Below, piece by piece: positions 35,986-47,336 of a stretch of DNA of 64,000 nt; within the stretch, counting starts at the first letter, position 1; each line of letters starts with the position of its first letter. Origin of the DNA: Erinaceus europaeus (Eukaryota > Chordata > Mammalia > Eulipotyphla > Erinaceidae); the NCBI RefSeq assembly GCF_950295315.1, contig NW_026647180.1, positions 1,488,001-1,552,000 on the forward strand. Reading direction: 5' to 3'. The notes beneath the pieces are model-generated. The model was given only the letters and a program-made list of their open reading frames with translations. It was not told the DNA's origin and ran no database searches. The position numbers and the translations under genes are program-made.

Positions 35986-38539
35986 AGGCATTTCTGCATC
36001 TCCAGCTGCAGCTGTCCAGGCCATCTGTGCTTGACTCCCATTCTAACAGGGCCCTGAGGCTGACACTCAGCCTAAATACAGCCCTCCTCATTTTCCTGCA
36101 CGGATCCTTGTCCTTATTCCATGAGAGCCCAGGTCAATAAAAGTGAAACTCTATCCCCCTGGCACACTAATTGTGCTTTCCCTCTATTGGGCCTAATGTA
36201 AAGGATCTGTGGTACTGATGGCCACACCAGTGTCCAGATTTTCCACGCAAAACGAAAGCATCCAGGGTTCTGAAAGAGTGTTTTGATGGCTGTGAATAGT
36301 CTTTTCCAAGTGCCTCATGGGGTTTCAAATCCTTTTGAAACCTGAAGTTCTTTCTTGTATCTAGGGAATATTCTCACCTCTGGCTAGAATGCCCTCCCAA
36401 CTAGGAGCACAGCTATCCTGGGTTCAGGAGGTCTGCCAGCCTGCTAGCTCCTGGAGGGATTCCTGAGTATGTCCTCAGGGCCCAAGTGGTAACAGGTTTT
36501 TCCAATTGCCTTTATTATCAGCAGCCAGACCCTCAGGTGAAGGGCGGAGCTGTGCTCTCCACTAGAAACTCCTAATTATGCCAATGAGGGTATCCATCTT
36601 CCTTTTGTCCCTCCATAGCCAGGGCCTGGGGAGTTTGTGCTTCCCGCAAGCAGAGCGACTTTGTATGGGACACTCATGGATGCCTACTTCTGGGAATCTC
36701 TCTGAGTGTGATGTGTGGACACCAGGACACCATAATTAGGGATTGTGAGGACACAGGAGCAATTGCCTTAGCCGGACCCAAAGGGGAGGTGTAAGGGGCC
36801 GGGTTCATCCACTATTGTTTGGTCAAACACAGTTCCCATCTATGTTGGAACTCATTCTGGGTTCTTTCTGGGCTTGTTATTGCTGCCCTGTGAAGGGGAC
36901 TGTGTGCCTGGAGGCTGAGTTTGCAGCCTAACCTGACTGGACAGGGTCCTGCCCCTGAATTCTGAGGGGGGCCCCAGCTTCCCCCGTTGACAGTGTTTGG
37001 ATCATAGTGAGGCATGTGATTGAATAGGGAACTAAGGAGAGCGAGACATGAGAGTACCTTTGCATATTCATTCTTGCTTAGCCAGAATCTGGGCTAGCTG
37101 GATTTCCCTAACCAGCTAGGTTCTCTGTACATAAGTTGCAGGTGAGGCTGGCTACCTTGCCACCCATGCTCTGAGACTACTATAGGTGAGTTATGACCAC
37201 ACACAGACACACAAACAGACAGTCAGACACACACACACACACATTACTGTCAGGTCTGGTAGTACAGCATATGGTGAAGGCTGGGGCTGTCTGGGGTCTG
37301 TGGGCATGAGAGCTGCTTCCTAACAATCTCTACAAGCCAGGTTGGAACCTGTCATCAATGAACACAGTGTAGGAGGTTTTTGAATTCTGGTCTCTTTCCA
37401 ACTCATCTATTTCTCTTCTCACCTTCTCTGTCTCTAACACTCACATGCTCTCACACACTCTGTCTTCACTCATTAATATTTTACTTATATACTTATTTTA
37501 CTGACAGGCCCAGATATACAAAGAGAGTTACCAGAGCACTGCTGAGCTCTGGCTTGTTGTGTTGGCGATTTCACCTAGGCTACTGGAGCCTCAGGGATTC
37601 CTGAGTATGTCCTCAGGGCCCAAGTGGAAACAGTTGTTTCAAATTGCCTTTATTAGCAGAAGCCAGCCCCTCAGGTGAGGTGTGGGGCTGCCATCTCCAC
37701 TGGAAGATCCGAATTCAGCCAACGCAGGCATCCATCTTTTTTTTTGTCTGTCCATAGCAAGGTCCAGGGGAGTTTGTGTTTCCTGCAAGCAGAGCGACTT
37801 TGTATGGGACACTCATGCATGCCTACATCTGGGAATCTCTCTGAGTGTGATGTGTGGACACCAGGACACCATGATCGGTGATGTGAGGCCACAGGAGAAA
37901 TTGCTTTAGCCGGACCCAAAGGGTAGGTGTAAGGGACCGGGTTCATCCACTATTGTTTGGTCGAACACAGTTCCCATCTATGTTGAAACACAGCTCTTTC
38001 TGGGTACTTTCTGTGCTTCTAATATGCTGCCCTGAGCAGTGGACTAAGAGCCTGGAGACTGAGTAGGCAGCCAAACTTGACTGGACAGGCTCATGCCCCT
38101 GAATTCTGAGGGGTTCCCCAGGTTCCCCCGTTGGCAGTGTTTGGATGATAGATAGTGAGACATGGAATTGAATAGGGAACTCAGGAGATTTAGACATGAG
38201 TGTCCCTTTGCATATGCATTCTTTCTTAGACAGAATCTGGGCTATCTGGCTTCCCCTGACCAGCTAGGTTCTCTATACATAAGTTGCAGGTGAGGCTGGC
38301 TACCTTGCCACCCATGATCTGAGACTACTACAGGTGAGCTCTGAGCACACACAGACACACACAATCAGAAAGACAGACAGACAGATACACACACATTACT
38401 CTCAGGTCTGGTAGTACAGCATTTGGTGAAGGCTGGGGCTGTCTGGGGTCTGTGGGCATGAGAGATGCTGCCTTACAATCTCTACAAGCCAGGTTTGAAC
38501 CTGTCATCAATGAACACAGTGTAGGAGGTTTTAATTTCT
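35986..38539. repeat. Diverged, internally rearranged unit
   Basis: Resumes the macrosatellite at the catctccagctgcagctgtc phase and continues to a type-a sub-repeat at about 37,257. At about 37,594 the sub-repeat (ggctactggagcctcag) is fused to a second copy of the ggattcctgagtatgtcctc phase, which repeats about 0.9 kb of left block. A further sub-repeat start at about 38,407 is then cut to ctgagacactgaagag, the next unit start. Confidence 0.82.
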
Positions 38540-41500
38540 GAGACACTGAAGAGGGAGAGGTTTTTGCCCTGAGGCTTGCACTGGGAACTAGCAGCTGCCC
38601 TGGGTGTGTTTCCAGACTAGGAAACTTGTGGTGCCTGTCCATGTGGAGAGTCTCCTGGATGAGTTCCTTTTGGAGCCTTTTTCGATCTGTCCCGTTGGAG
38701 CTGCATATAGCTAAAGATTTGGAGATTTTACTCCTTTGGACAATTCTTTTCCTGATGCACAGTTTCACACCGGGTTTTAGCAATCAATTGTCTGAATGTC
38801 ATATCGATTCCATTGTATAATATGACTACATCAGTGTCATTCTCTCTCTCTCTCTATATATATATATATAACATGTAGAGGTCTGAAAATATTTTTTAGC
38901 TAGAGACCTGCACAGCTCTGGATTAGGGTAGTAAAGTGGATACAACTGGCCCTTCTAGCCACAGTAATGAGATACATCTCAGAGCCATATCGTTTATCAC
39001 TCTACAAATCTCTCTCACCACAAACTACCACTGCCAAATCATCTAGTTCCCTCTTGCTCATTTTGTCCGCCGAGTCCTATCCCAAAACTGTAGATCAAAG
39101 AAGAAATAGACATAGTGCAGTTCCCTGCACACAGGACAGGCTGAGGCTGGACCAGGGAGATGCAATACGCCAGCCTGCTTCTTGGCTGGAGCATCACTAA
39201 GACTACTTCCAATTTGGAGAGGCGGGGGCAGTTTTGGAGAGTGGGCTGCCGGCCAAATGTTGCTCCTCAGAGTGGCTAAGACCTAGATGTTCTAAGTGTT
39301 ACCTTTCCTCAAAAACATAAAATAGCAATGCCACTTGTAAGAAGTATGCATGGGCATGCAGGGTTTGTCTTCAATGCTCTGGCACTGATCAACACGCTGC
39401 CAGAATTTCAGTCCTTTTCTGTCTCTGTCATTCTGTCTCTCTGACTTTCTCTACGTGCCTTCTTCCCTGGGCCCTTACTGGAAGTCAGTGCATGCATCGT
39501 GAACTCAGTCATCCTGGTGTTGAAATTTTCCTTTCTTTGCCCTTTGGATTATTTAGTCTCCTGCACATGGTGTAGTACAGAGGGGAACTGCGGAGACAGC
39601 ATTGATGCTGCAGATTCCAGGCATATGTACATCTGCAGCTGCAGCTGTCCTGGCCCCCTGTGCTTGACTCCCAGTCTCCTGGAGGCTGAGAAGGCAGCCA
39701 TGCTCTGAGACACAGACAGAGGTGTCTCAGTGAGCACAGACAGAGAAACACACACACACATTACTGTCAGGTCTGTCAGCATATGGTGAAGGCTGGGGCT
39801 GTCTGGGGTCTGTGAGCATGAGAACTGCTGTCTTACAATCTCTAAAAGCCATCTTTGAACCTGTCATCAATGAACGCAGTGTAGGAGGTTATTGAGTTCT
39901 GGTCTCTTTCTAACATATCTATTTCTCTACTCGCCTTATATATTTAGTCCGATATCACATGAGGGGTCATTTCTTCTGCCTGATAGATTTGCTTTTATAA
40001 TTGAAGGGAACTTTGGACACACAATACATGTCGTTTTGCAGAGACTACACACTACTACAGCTACTACTGCACTGTTTTTGACAGTGACATCCAATGCACA
40101 ATGGATTATTATTGCATGGCTCTAAAAATGTTCCCTATTTAACTTACAAAGTTTTTAACCTCACAAATATTTATTCTGTTTTTTCATGGGGGAGGAATGG
40201 TTTACAGTCAACAGTTACATGTAATAGTGGCTACGGGGATAATTTTTCCCACTCTCCCTGTATTTCTCTACGTCATTTGTAACTTTCCTATTGAGTAGAA
40301 GGAAACAGTCATAAATTGAGAGAGCAGGGCACAATCAGGAAGAGAGACAGAGAGACAGCTGCAGCTCTGATTTGCCACTAGCCCAGCTTTTGCCTAGCTG
40401 GGTAAGTGGTGACCAGGGGCTCAAAATGGGGTCTTGGGCTTCCACATAGTTCTCTGGCATTCTTGCTTAGCCAGAATCTGGGCTAGCTGGCTTGCCCTGA
40501 CCAGCTAGGTTCTCTGTACATAAGTTGCAGGTGAGGCTGGCTACCTTGACACCCATGTTCCGAGACTACTACAGGTGAGCTCTGAGCACACACAGACACA
40601 CACACAGACAGAAAGACAGACACACACACACACATTACTGTCAGGTCTGGTAGTACAGCATATGGTGACAACTAGATCTATCTGGGGTCTGTGGGCATGA
40701 GCGCTGCTGCCTTACCATCTCTACAAGCCAGGTTTGAACCTGTCATCAGTGAACACAGTGTAGGAGGTTTTTGAATTCTGGTCTCTTTCCAACTCATCTA
40801 TTTCTCTACTCGCCTTCTCTAACTCTCACATTCTCTGCTGGCTGGGGGCGTGTCCCTGGGACAACAGGACAATCAGAGTCGAGCTGGTGGGGCTGGTGGG
40901 TGGGCCTTCCAGAGGCTGCCCAATGAGCATGCTCCGAGGCCCTGTTGCTGTTGTTCAAGGCCGCTGGCCAATCACTCACTAGGGGCCCGGACGCTCCTGG
41001 GCATGTACAAGCACATTGGCCAATGAGATTGCTGTCAGGGGTTCTGGGCGTGGCATAGTCATCTGGCCTATCAAGTGTTAGGGAATTTTTGAAGCAGCCC
41101 TCTATTTCTCAGCAGATGGTTTCTATGTTTCTGCTGTAATCAGGTCTTCTTGTGGTTTTTGTTTTCATTATTTTTATTTTTTCAAGTCCTCCTAGATCAT
41201 CCCCATTTATTTGCATATTTTTTTGTTTAGTCAGATATCACATGATGGTCATTTCTTCTGCTTGATAGATTTTCTCTTATAATTGAAGGGAACTCTTGAC
41301 GCACAATGCATTTCCTGGGGCAAATACTACACACATATGGTGAAGGCTTGGGTTGTCTGGGGTCTGTGGGCATTAGAGCTGCTGCCTTACAATCTCTACA
41401 ACCCACGTTTGAACCTGTCATGAAAGAACACAGTCTATGGGGTTTTTGACTTCTGGTCTATTTCCAACTGCTCTATTTCTTTTCTCGCCTTCTCTGTCTC

Positions 41501-41887
41501 TGAATCTCACAGGCTCTCACTCACTCTGTCTGCACTCAGTAATATTTTACTTATATCCTTATTTTATTTACAGGCCTAGATATACAAAGAGAGTTGCCAG
41601 AGCACTGCTGAGCTCTGGCTTGTTTTGTTGGTGATTTTACCTTGGTTACTGGAGCCTCAGCTTTGTAATTCTCTCTGTCACAAGCCATATTCTGTCTCCT
41701 CATATCCATGGCAGTATCTCTCAGACTTTATAATAAAGATATACATCCATATACATATATAAATATACATATATATCTGTCATTTTTAGAACTGTCGATC
41801 TATGGTCTTCCTGTGGTTTTTATTATTTTTTTATTTTTTCAAATCCTCCTAGATCATCCCCATATATTTGCATATTTATTTATATAT
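38540..41887. repeat. Diverged unit with truncations, left of the LTR element
   Basis: Runs from the unit start through a short TA tract near 38,856 and the left block. At about 39,680 most of the left block is skipped to a reduced CA tract. Parts of sub-repeats a, d and e follow, then promoter-like module copy 2 at 40,832-41,071, which is cut short and fused to a sub-repeat. The segment ends at 41,887, where a plus-strand LTR element is inserted. Confidence 0.82.
40832..41071 (+). promoter_or_regulatory. GC-rich promoter-like module, copy 2 (truncated)
   Basis: Same module as copy 1, with CCAAT at 40920, 40968 and 41020 at the same 48- and 52-bp spacing, and GC-box-like gtgtccctggga and gggcgtgg elements. 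It stops at gcctatcaag near 41,072 and is joined to sub-repeat sequence, so the CC(A/T)6GG element and the downstream part are absent. Confidence 0.5.
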
Positions 41888-42232
41888 TGTTGCTGAGGTG
41901 TTATTCTGATGCAGTCTCCGCTCCCAGGGTTTTCTACACTGCGCAAAATCCTAGAGTGCCCCCTTTCAACCAATCCTGGCCCTACACGTCACCCCTGGTT
42001 TTTGCCCATTAAAAAGCCCCCTCACCCCCCCCCTCTGGGCTCTCAGCTCTCCCTCTCTGAGGTCTTGCTCCCTGTTCTCCCCCCCATGGTCAGATAGTGG
42101 GGACGGCCATTGCCTGCTGGCTCCACATGGTCTGAATCAAACCCCCCCATCCTGTAATGAAGATTTGTGTACCCCTTTGCTCTGGACATCTGCTCTTTTC
42201 TCTGCGGTGCAGCCCGACACCAGACCACCACA
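41888..42232 (+). repeat. 5' LTR of the short retroelement
   Basis: Starts TGTTGCTGAGG and ends CCACCACA. The TATA-like core is degraded to ATTAAAAAG (near 42,008), and the poly(A) signal position reads AATGAA instead of AATAAA. A CCAAT box lies in the U3 part (caaccaatcctgg). Confidence 0.85.
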
Positions 42233-42240
42233 ACAATATC

Positions 42241-42258
42241 TGGCGCCCATCGTGTTCC
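42241..42258 (+). other. Primer-binding site, tRNA-Lys type
   Basis: TGGCGCCCATCGTGTTCC, eight bases after the 5' LTR. The first nine bases fit the 3' end of lysine tRNAs, and the CGTG that follows fits the Lys-1,2 form used by betaretroviruses and relatives. The remaining bases have drifted. Confidence 0.7.
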
Positions 42259-42304
42259 GTACCCACACCATGCCCGGCCTGAGGTCTCCGAAACCACCCA
42301 GACA

Positions 42305-42313
42305 CAGGTAAGT
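42305..42313 (+). other. Splice donor in the retroelement leader
   Basis: CAG|GTAAGT, a full consensus donor, about 50 bp downstream of the primer-binding site and 40 bp before the open frame's ATG. Retroviral leaders commonly have a donor here. Confidence 0.6.
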
Positions 42314-42349
42314 GGCATCCGCCCACTTCTGTGCCCGTTTCCCTCCACC

Positions 42350-42643
42350 ATGGGAAATTTCTCGTTTTATGAGGATGTTTCCCAGTCATTATCTCTTGAC
42401 CAGGGACAGATTTGTGCTGTCATTAACGGTTTAATTATCACTACCCCTTGGATTTTTTTAACTGTGGTCGCCAGTTTCAAGATATGTAAAACGTGGTATG
42501 CCATAAGGATAAGTGACCTTGAGGCTGAGGTACGAGAGTTAAATCACATGTGCTTAAGACTTAGACATCCTAAGCGATCAGTGGCTAAACCAAAGAATTC
42601 CATTCCACAGAAACGCACACGTGGTCGGATGCTCGTCCTCTGA
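42350..42643 (+). CDS. 97-codon membrane-protein-like frame in the LTR element
   Basis: I chose the ATG at 42350 because its context is ccaccATGG, close to the ideal Kozak form; the frame is also open for 61 codons upstream without a better start. The predicted product begins MGNFSF, a possible N-myristoylation start. It then has a hydrophobic segment (about residues 21-45, ICAVINGLIITTPWIFL onward), a short helix with heptad-like leucines (about 55-72, SDLEAEVRELNHMCLRLR), and a lysine/arginine-rich tail (about 74-93). That order suggests a small membrane-anchored protein with a cytosolic coiled coil and basic tail. I do not recognise the family. It could be the reduced start of a gag-type protein or a novel accessory protein. 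No mutation interrupts it. Confidence 0.5.
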   Translation: MGNFSFYEDVSQSLSLDQGQICAVINGLIITTPWIFLTVVASFKICKTWYAIRISDLEAEVRELNHMCLRLRHPKRSVAKPKNSIPQKRTRGRMLVL

Positions 42644-42851
42644 CCCCGTTGCATCTGCCGATCACAACCTAACCAAAGCAATGATTGCTACCTCAACATG
42701 CTTCACCTCAGAATGTATTCAGAGACTTCACGTGTGGAATGACAACCCTTCAGCTTCATTACTCGGGTGAGACCTTTCCTTTAATAGTACACTCTAATTT
42801 CATCTCAGGTAGTTCACTTTCTAACAAAGTCCCATAACCTAGATATACACC
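42644..42851 (+). other. Retroelement interior 3' of the frame
   Basis: About 200 bp between the open frame and the purine tract. No coding homology or structured RNA was recognised. Confidence 0.6.
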
Positions 42852-42862
42852 AGGATAGGAGA
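42852..42862 (+). other. Purine-rich tract before the 3' LTR
   Basis: aggataggaga lies directly before the second TGTTGCTGAGG, the expected place of a polypurine primer, though it is short and interrupted by a T. Confidence 0.6.
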
Positions 42863-43210
42863 TGTTGCTGAGGAGTTATTCTGATGCAGTCTCCGCCCCC
42901 AGGTTTTTCTATGCCCCGCAATCTCATAGAGTGCCCCGTTTCAACCAATCCTGGCCCTACACATCACCCCTGATTGTCACCCTATAAAAAGCCCCCTCAC
43001 CCCCCCTCTCTCTCTGGGCTCTCAGCTCTCCCTCTCTGAGGTCTGGCTCCTGCTCTCCCCCCCATGGTCAGATAGTGGGGACGGCCATTGTCGGCTGGCT
43101 CCATGTGGTCTGAACCAAACCCCCCCATCCTATAATAAAGATTTGTCTACCCATTTGCTCTGGACGTCTGCTCTCTTCTCCGCGGTGCAGCAGGAAAACA
43201 GACCACCACA
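42863..43210 (+). repeat. 3' LTR of the short retroelement
   Basis: Matches the 5' LTR end to end but keeps an intact TATA box (TATAAAAA, 42983-42990) and poly(A) signal (AATAAA, 43134-43139), both damaged in the 5' copy. It is therefore the better-preserved promoter and terminator of the pair and could fire into the flanking macrosatellite. Confidence 0.85.
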
Positions 43211-43918
43211 AATATAATTTATTTAGTCCAATATCACATATATATTTAGTCCAATATCACATAAGGGGTCATTTCTTCTTCCTGATAGATTTTCTTTTAT
43301 AATTGAAGGGAACTTTGGACACACAATACATTTGCTTTTGCAAATACTACACACTACTACAACTACTACTGCACTGTTTTTGACAGTGACATCCAATGCA
43401 CAATGGATTAGTATTGCATGGCTCAAAGAATGTTCCCTATTTAACTTACAATGTTTTTAACCTGACAAATATTTATTCTGATCTTTCTTGGGGGATGAAT
43501 GGTTTACAGTCAACAGTTAAATGTAATAGTGGCTATGGGGGTAATTTTTCACACTTTCCCTGTATTTCTGTATTTCATTTGTAACTTTCCTATTAAGGAG
43601 GAGGAAACAGTCATAAATTGAGAGAGCAGGGCCCAAGCAGGAAAAGAGATAGAGAGACAGCTGCAGCTCTGATTTGCCAATAGCCCAGCTATTTCCTAAT
43701 TGGGTAAGTGGAGACCAGGGGCTCAAAATGGGTTCTTGGGCTTCCACATAGTTCTCTGGTATTCTTGCTTAGCCAGAAAATGGGCTAGCTGGCTTGCCCT
43801 GACCAGCGAGGTTTTCTGTACATAAGTTGCTGGTGAGGCTGGCTACCTTGACACCCATGCTCTGAGACTACTACAGGTGAGCTCTGAGCACACACAGACA
43901 CACACAGACAGACACAAA

Positions 43919-43920
<2 letters not shown>

Positions 43921-43970
<50 letters not shown>
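43921..43970. repeat. (CA)25 microsatellite
   Basis: Fifty bases of uninterrupted CA, the longest CA run in the window, at the phase where other copies carry GACA/CA. Confidence 0.98.
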
Positions 43971-43971
<1 letters not shown>

Positions 43972-44157
43972 TACTGTCAGGTCTGGTAGTACAGTATATG
44001 GTGAAGACTGGAGCTGTCTGGTGTCTGTAGGCATGACAGCTGCTGCCTTACAATCTCTACAAGCCAGGTTTGAACCTGTCATCAATGAACACAGTGTAGG
44101 AGGTTTTAGAATTCTGGTCTCTTTCCAGTCATCTACTTCTCTTCTCACCTTCTCTAA

Positions 44158-44575
44158 CTCTCACATTCTCTGGCTGGCTGGGGACGTGTCCCTGGGACAA
44201 CAGGCCAATCAGACTCGAGCTGATGTGGCTGGTGGGCGGGCTTCCAGAGGCTGCCCAATGAGCGTACTCCAATGCAGTGGTGGTGGTGCTCAAGGCCACT
44301 GGCCAATCAATCACTAGGAGTGCAGACCCTCCTGGGCGTGTCCAAGCACACTGACCAATGAGATTGCTGGCAGGGGTTCTGGGCGTGGCCTAGGCCTCTG
44401 GACTATCAGAGCATGGCTGGCGCCCTCTGGGCGGGCCTTTTGAAGGAAGCCCGACTATGGGAGCTCAGAGCTGGCCTTACAAGGCTGGGCGTGCTTCCAG
44501 GAAGTGCGAAGCAGGGTTCAGCCTAGGGCCCTGCCTTGCAGAAGCTGTCCAGTGCGCATGTGTATAACTCCCTTT
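44158..44575 (+). promoter_or_regulatory. GC-rich promoter-like module, copy 3
   Basis: CCAAT boxes at 44205, 44255, 44303 and 44355, four in one orientation about 50 bp apart. GC-box-like gtgggcggg and gggcgtgg are present. The CC(A/T)6GG element is damaged (ccttacaagg), and the ETS-like caggaagtg is retained. A CTCF-like core in reverse orientation, tggcgccctctgggcgg, lies near 44,418-44,434. A TG tract and the AG at 44782 follow. Confidence 0.55.
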
Positions 44576-44787
44576 GTGCTTGTGCATCTGTGGATGTGTG
44601 CGTGAGTGTGACTGTGAGAGTGTGTGTTTGTGTGTGTGTGTGAGGGAGGGAGAGACAGAGAACAACAGAATCACTGTGGCACAGGTGATTTTGTGCAAAA
44701 CACTTGGCACATTCTGATTTACAGTTCAATATTGACACCATTGTAGCTCTCCTTGGCCCTTGGTCACTTTTCTTCTTTTCAGATGTA

Positions 44788-45089
44788 AAGACACTGAAGA
44801 GGGAGAAGTTTTTGCCCTGAGGCTTGCACTGGGAACTATCAGCTTCCCTGTGTGTGTGCCAGACTAGGAAACTTGTGGTGCCTGTCCAAGTGAAGAGTCT
44901 CCTGGATGAGTTCTTTCTCGAGCCTATTTCGCTCAGTACACTTGGAACTGCATATAGCTAATGATTTGGAGATTTTACTCCTTTGGACAATTCTTTTCCT
45001 GATGCACAGTTTCTCTCCAGGTTTTAGCAATCAATTGTTTGAATGTCATATCGCATCCATTATAGAAAATGAATACATCAGTGTCTCCC

Positions 45090-45180
<91 letters not shown>

Positions 45181-47336
45181 GAGGTCTGAAACTATTTTTA
45201 GCTAGAGACCTGAACAGCTCTGGATTATTGTAAGTATTCGGATACACCTGGCCCTTCTGAGCCACAGTCATGAGAGACATCTCACAGAGCCATTCCTATA
45301 TGTCTTATCAGTCTACAAATCTCTCTCAGCACAAACTACTGCTGCCATATGATCTACTTCCCTCTTGCTCTTTTTGTCCACCGAGTCCTATCCCAAAACT
45401 GTAAGTCAAAGAAGAAATAAACATAGTGCAGTTCGCTGCACACAGGACAGGCTGAGGCTGGACCAGGGAATGCAATACGCCAACATGCTTCTTGCCTGGA
45501 GCCTCACTAAGACTACTTCCAATTTGGAGAGTTGAGGGCAGTTTTGGAGAGTTGCCTGCAGGCCAAATGTTGCTTCTCAGAGTGGGGTAAGACCTAGATG
45601 TTCTAAGTGTAATCTTTCCTCACAAACATAAAATAACAATGCCACTTGTAAGAAGTATGCATGGGCATGGAGGATTTGTCTTCAGTGCTCTGGCACTGAT
45701 CAACACAGGTCCAGAATTTCTGTACTTTTCTGTCACTGTCATTCTGTCTCTCTCACTGTCTCTACATGCGTTCTTCACTGGGACCTTACTGGAAGTCAAT
45801 GCATGCATCGTTAACTCATTCTTCCTGGTGTTGAAATTTTCCTTTCTTTGCCCTTTGGATTATTTAATCTCGTGCATATGGCGTAGTACAGTGGGGAACT
45901 GTGGAGGCAGCGATCCTACTTCAGGTAACAGGCATGTGTCCATCACCAGCTGCAGCTATCCAGGCCCTCTACGCTTGAGTCCCATTCTCCAGGGCCCTGA
46001 GGCTGACACTCAGCCTAAAGGCAGCCCTCGTCACCTTCCTGCACAGCATCCTAGTCCTTATTCCATGAGAGCCCAGGTTAAGAGAAGTGAAACTCTATCC
46101 CTCTGGCACACACATTGTGCTTTCCCTCTATTGGGCCGAATATAAAGGATCTGTGGTACTGATGGCCACAACAGTGTCCAGATTTTCCACGCAAAACGGA
46201 AGCTTCCAGGGTTCTTAAAGAGGGTGTTTTGATGGCTGTGAAATGTCTTTTCCAAGTGCCTCATGGGGTTTTCAAATCCTTTTGAAACCTGAAGTTCTTT
46301 CTTGTATCTAGGGAATATTCTCACCTCTGGCCAGAAGGGCCGCCCAACTCGGAGCTCAACTATCCCGGGGTCAGTAGGTCTGCCAGCCTGCTAGCTCCTG
46401 GAGGGATTCCCGAGTATGTCCTCAGGCCCCAAGTGGTAAAAGGTGTTTCCAATTGCCTTTATTAGCAGCACCCAGGCCCTCAGGTGAGATGCGGGGCTGT
46501 GATCTCCACTAGAAGCTCCGAATTCAGCCAATGGAGGCATCCATCTTTCTTTTGTCTGTCCATAGCAAGGGCCCAGGGATTTTGTGCTTCCTGCAAGCAG
46601 AGCGACTTTGTATGGGACACTCATGCATGCCTACTTCTGGGAATCTCTATGAGTGTGATGTGTGGACACCAGGACACCATGATCAAGTGATGTGAGGCCA
46701 CAGGAGCAATTGCCTTAGCCAGACCCAAAGGGTAGGCATAAGGGTCCGGGTTCATCCACTAATGTTTGGTCTAACACAGTTCCCATCTATGTTGAAACAC
46801 AGCTATTTCTGGGTTCTTTCTGTGCTTGTAATCTGCTGTCCTGAGGAGTGGACTGAGAGCCTGGAGGCTGAGTAGGCAGCCAAACTTGACTGGACAGGCT
46901 CATGACCCTGATTCTGAGGGGTTCCCCAGCTTCCCCTGTTGGCATGTTTGGATGATAGTGAGACATGGGATTGAATAGGGAACTCAGGAGATTTAGACAT
47001 GAGAGTTCCTTTGCATATGCATTCTTGCTTAGCCAGAATCTGGGCTAGCTGGCTTGTCCTGACCAGTTGCTTCTCTGTACATAAGTAGCAGCTGAGGCTG
47101 GCTACCTTGACACGCATGCTGTGAGACTACTACAGTGAGCTCTAAGCACACACAGACACAAACAGTCAGACAGACAGACAGACACACACATTACTGTCAG
47201 GTCTGGTAGTACAGCATATGGTGAAGGCTGGGGCTGTCTGGGTTCTCTGGGCATGAGAGCTGCTGCCTTACAATCTCTACAAGCCAGGTTTGATCCTGTC
47301 ATCAATGAACACAGTTTAGGAGGTTTTTGAATTCTG
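44788..47336. repeat. Diverged short unit (about 2.55 kb)
   Basis: Left block plus the first part of a single type-a sub-repeat (start about 47,202), which is joined at gaattctgagacactgaag to the next unit start. All other sub-repeats are lost. No gene recognised. Confidence 0.86.
45087..45178. repeat. (C)14(TC)n(TA)n compound tract
   Basis: A run of fourteen C, then about 33 bp TC, then about 45 bp TA. The C run is unique among copies of this tract in the window. Confidence 0.97.

Larger units (their letters stand above)
41888..43210 (+). mobile_element. Short LTR retroelement with two LTRs, 1.3 kb
   Basis: Two direct LTRs (41888-42232 and 42863-43210) flank a 630-bp interior. Seen in order: TG...CA LTR, 8-nt gap, a primer-binding site beginning TGGCGCCCA, a consensus splice donor, an open frame with a strong Kozak context, and a purine-rich tract before the second LTR. 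No gag, protease, polymerase or env homology was recognised, so it would depend on proteins from another element. The two LTRs differ at roughly one base in ten by eye, so insertion is not recent. Flanks are AT-rich and a clean target duplication cannot be shown. Confidence 0.85.
43211..44787. repeat. Diverged unit, right of the LTR element
   Basis: Continues with sub-repeat d (near 43,345), a long CA tract, a type-a sub-repeat start at about 43,982 and promoter-like module copy 3, ending at the next unit start. No gene recognised. Confidence 0.85.

Noticed and set aside
41882..43216. Possible target-site duplication of the short LTR element
   Set aside because: The flanks are atatat and aatata in AT-rich sequence. 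They do not match exactly, and the low complexity makes any match uninformative.
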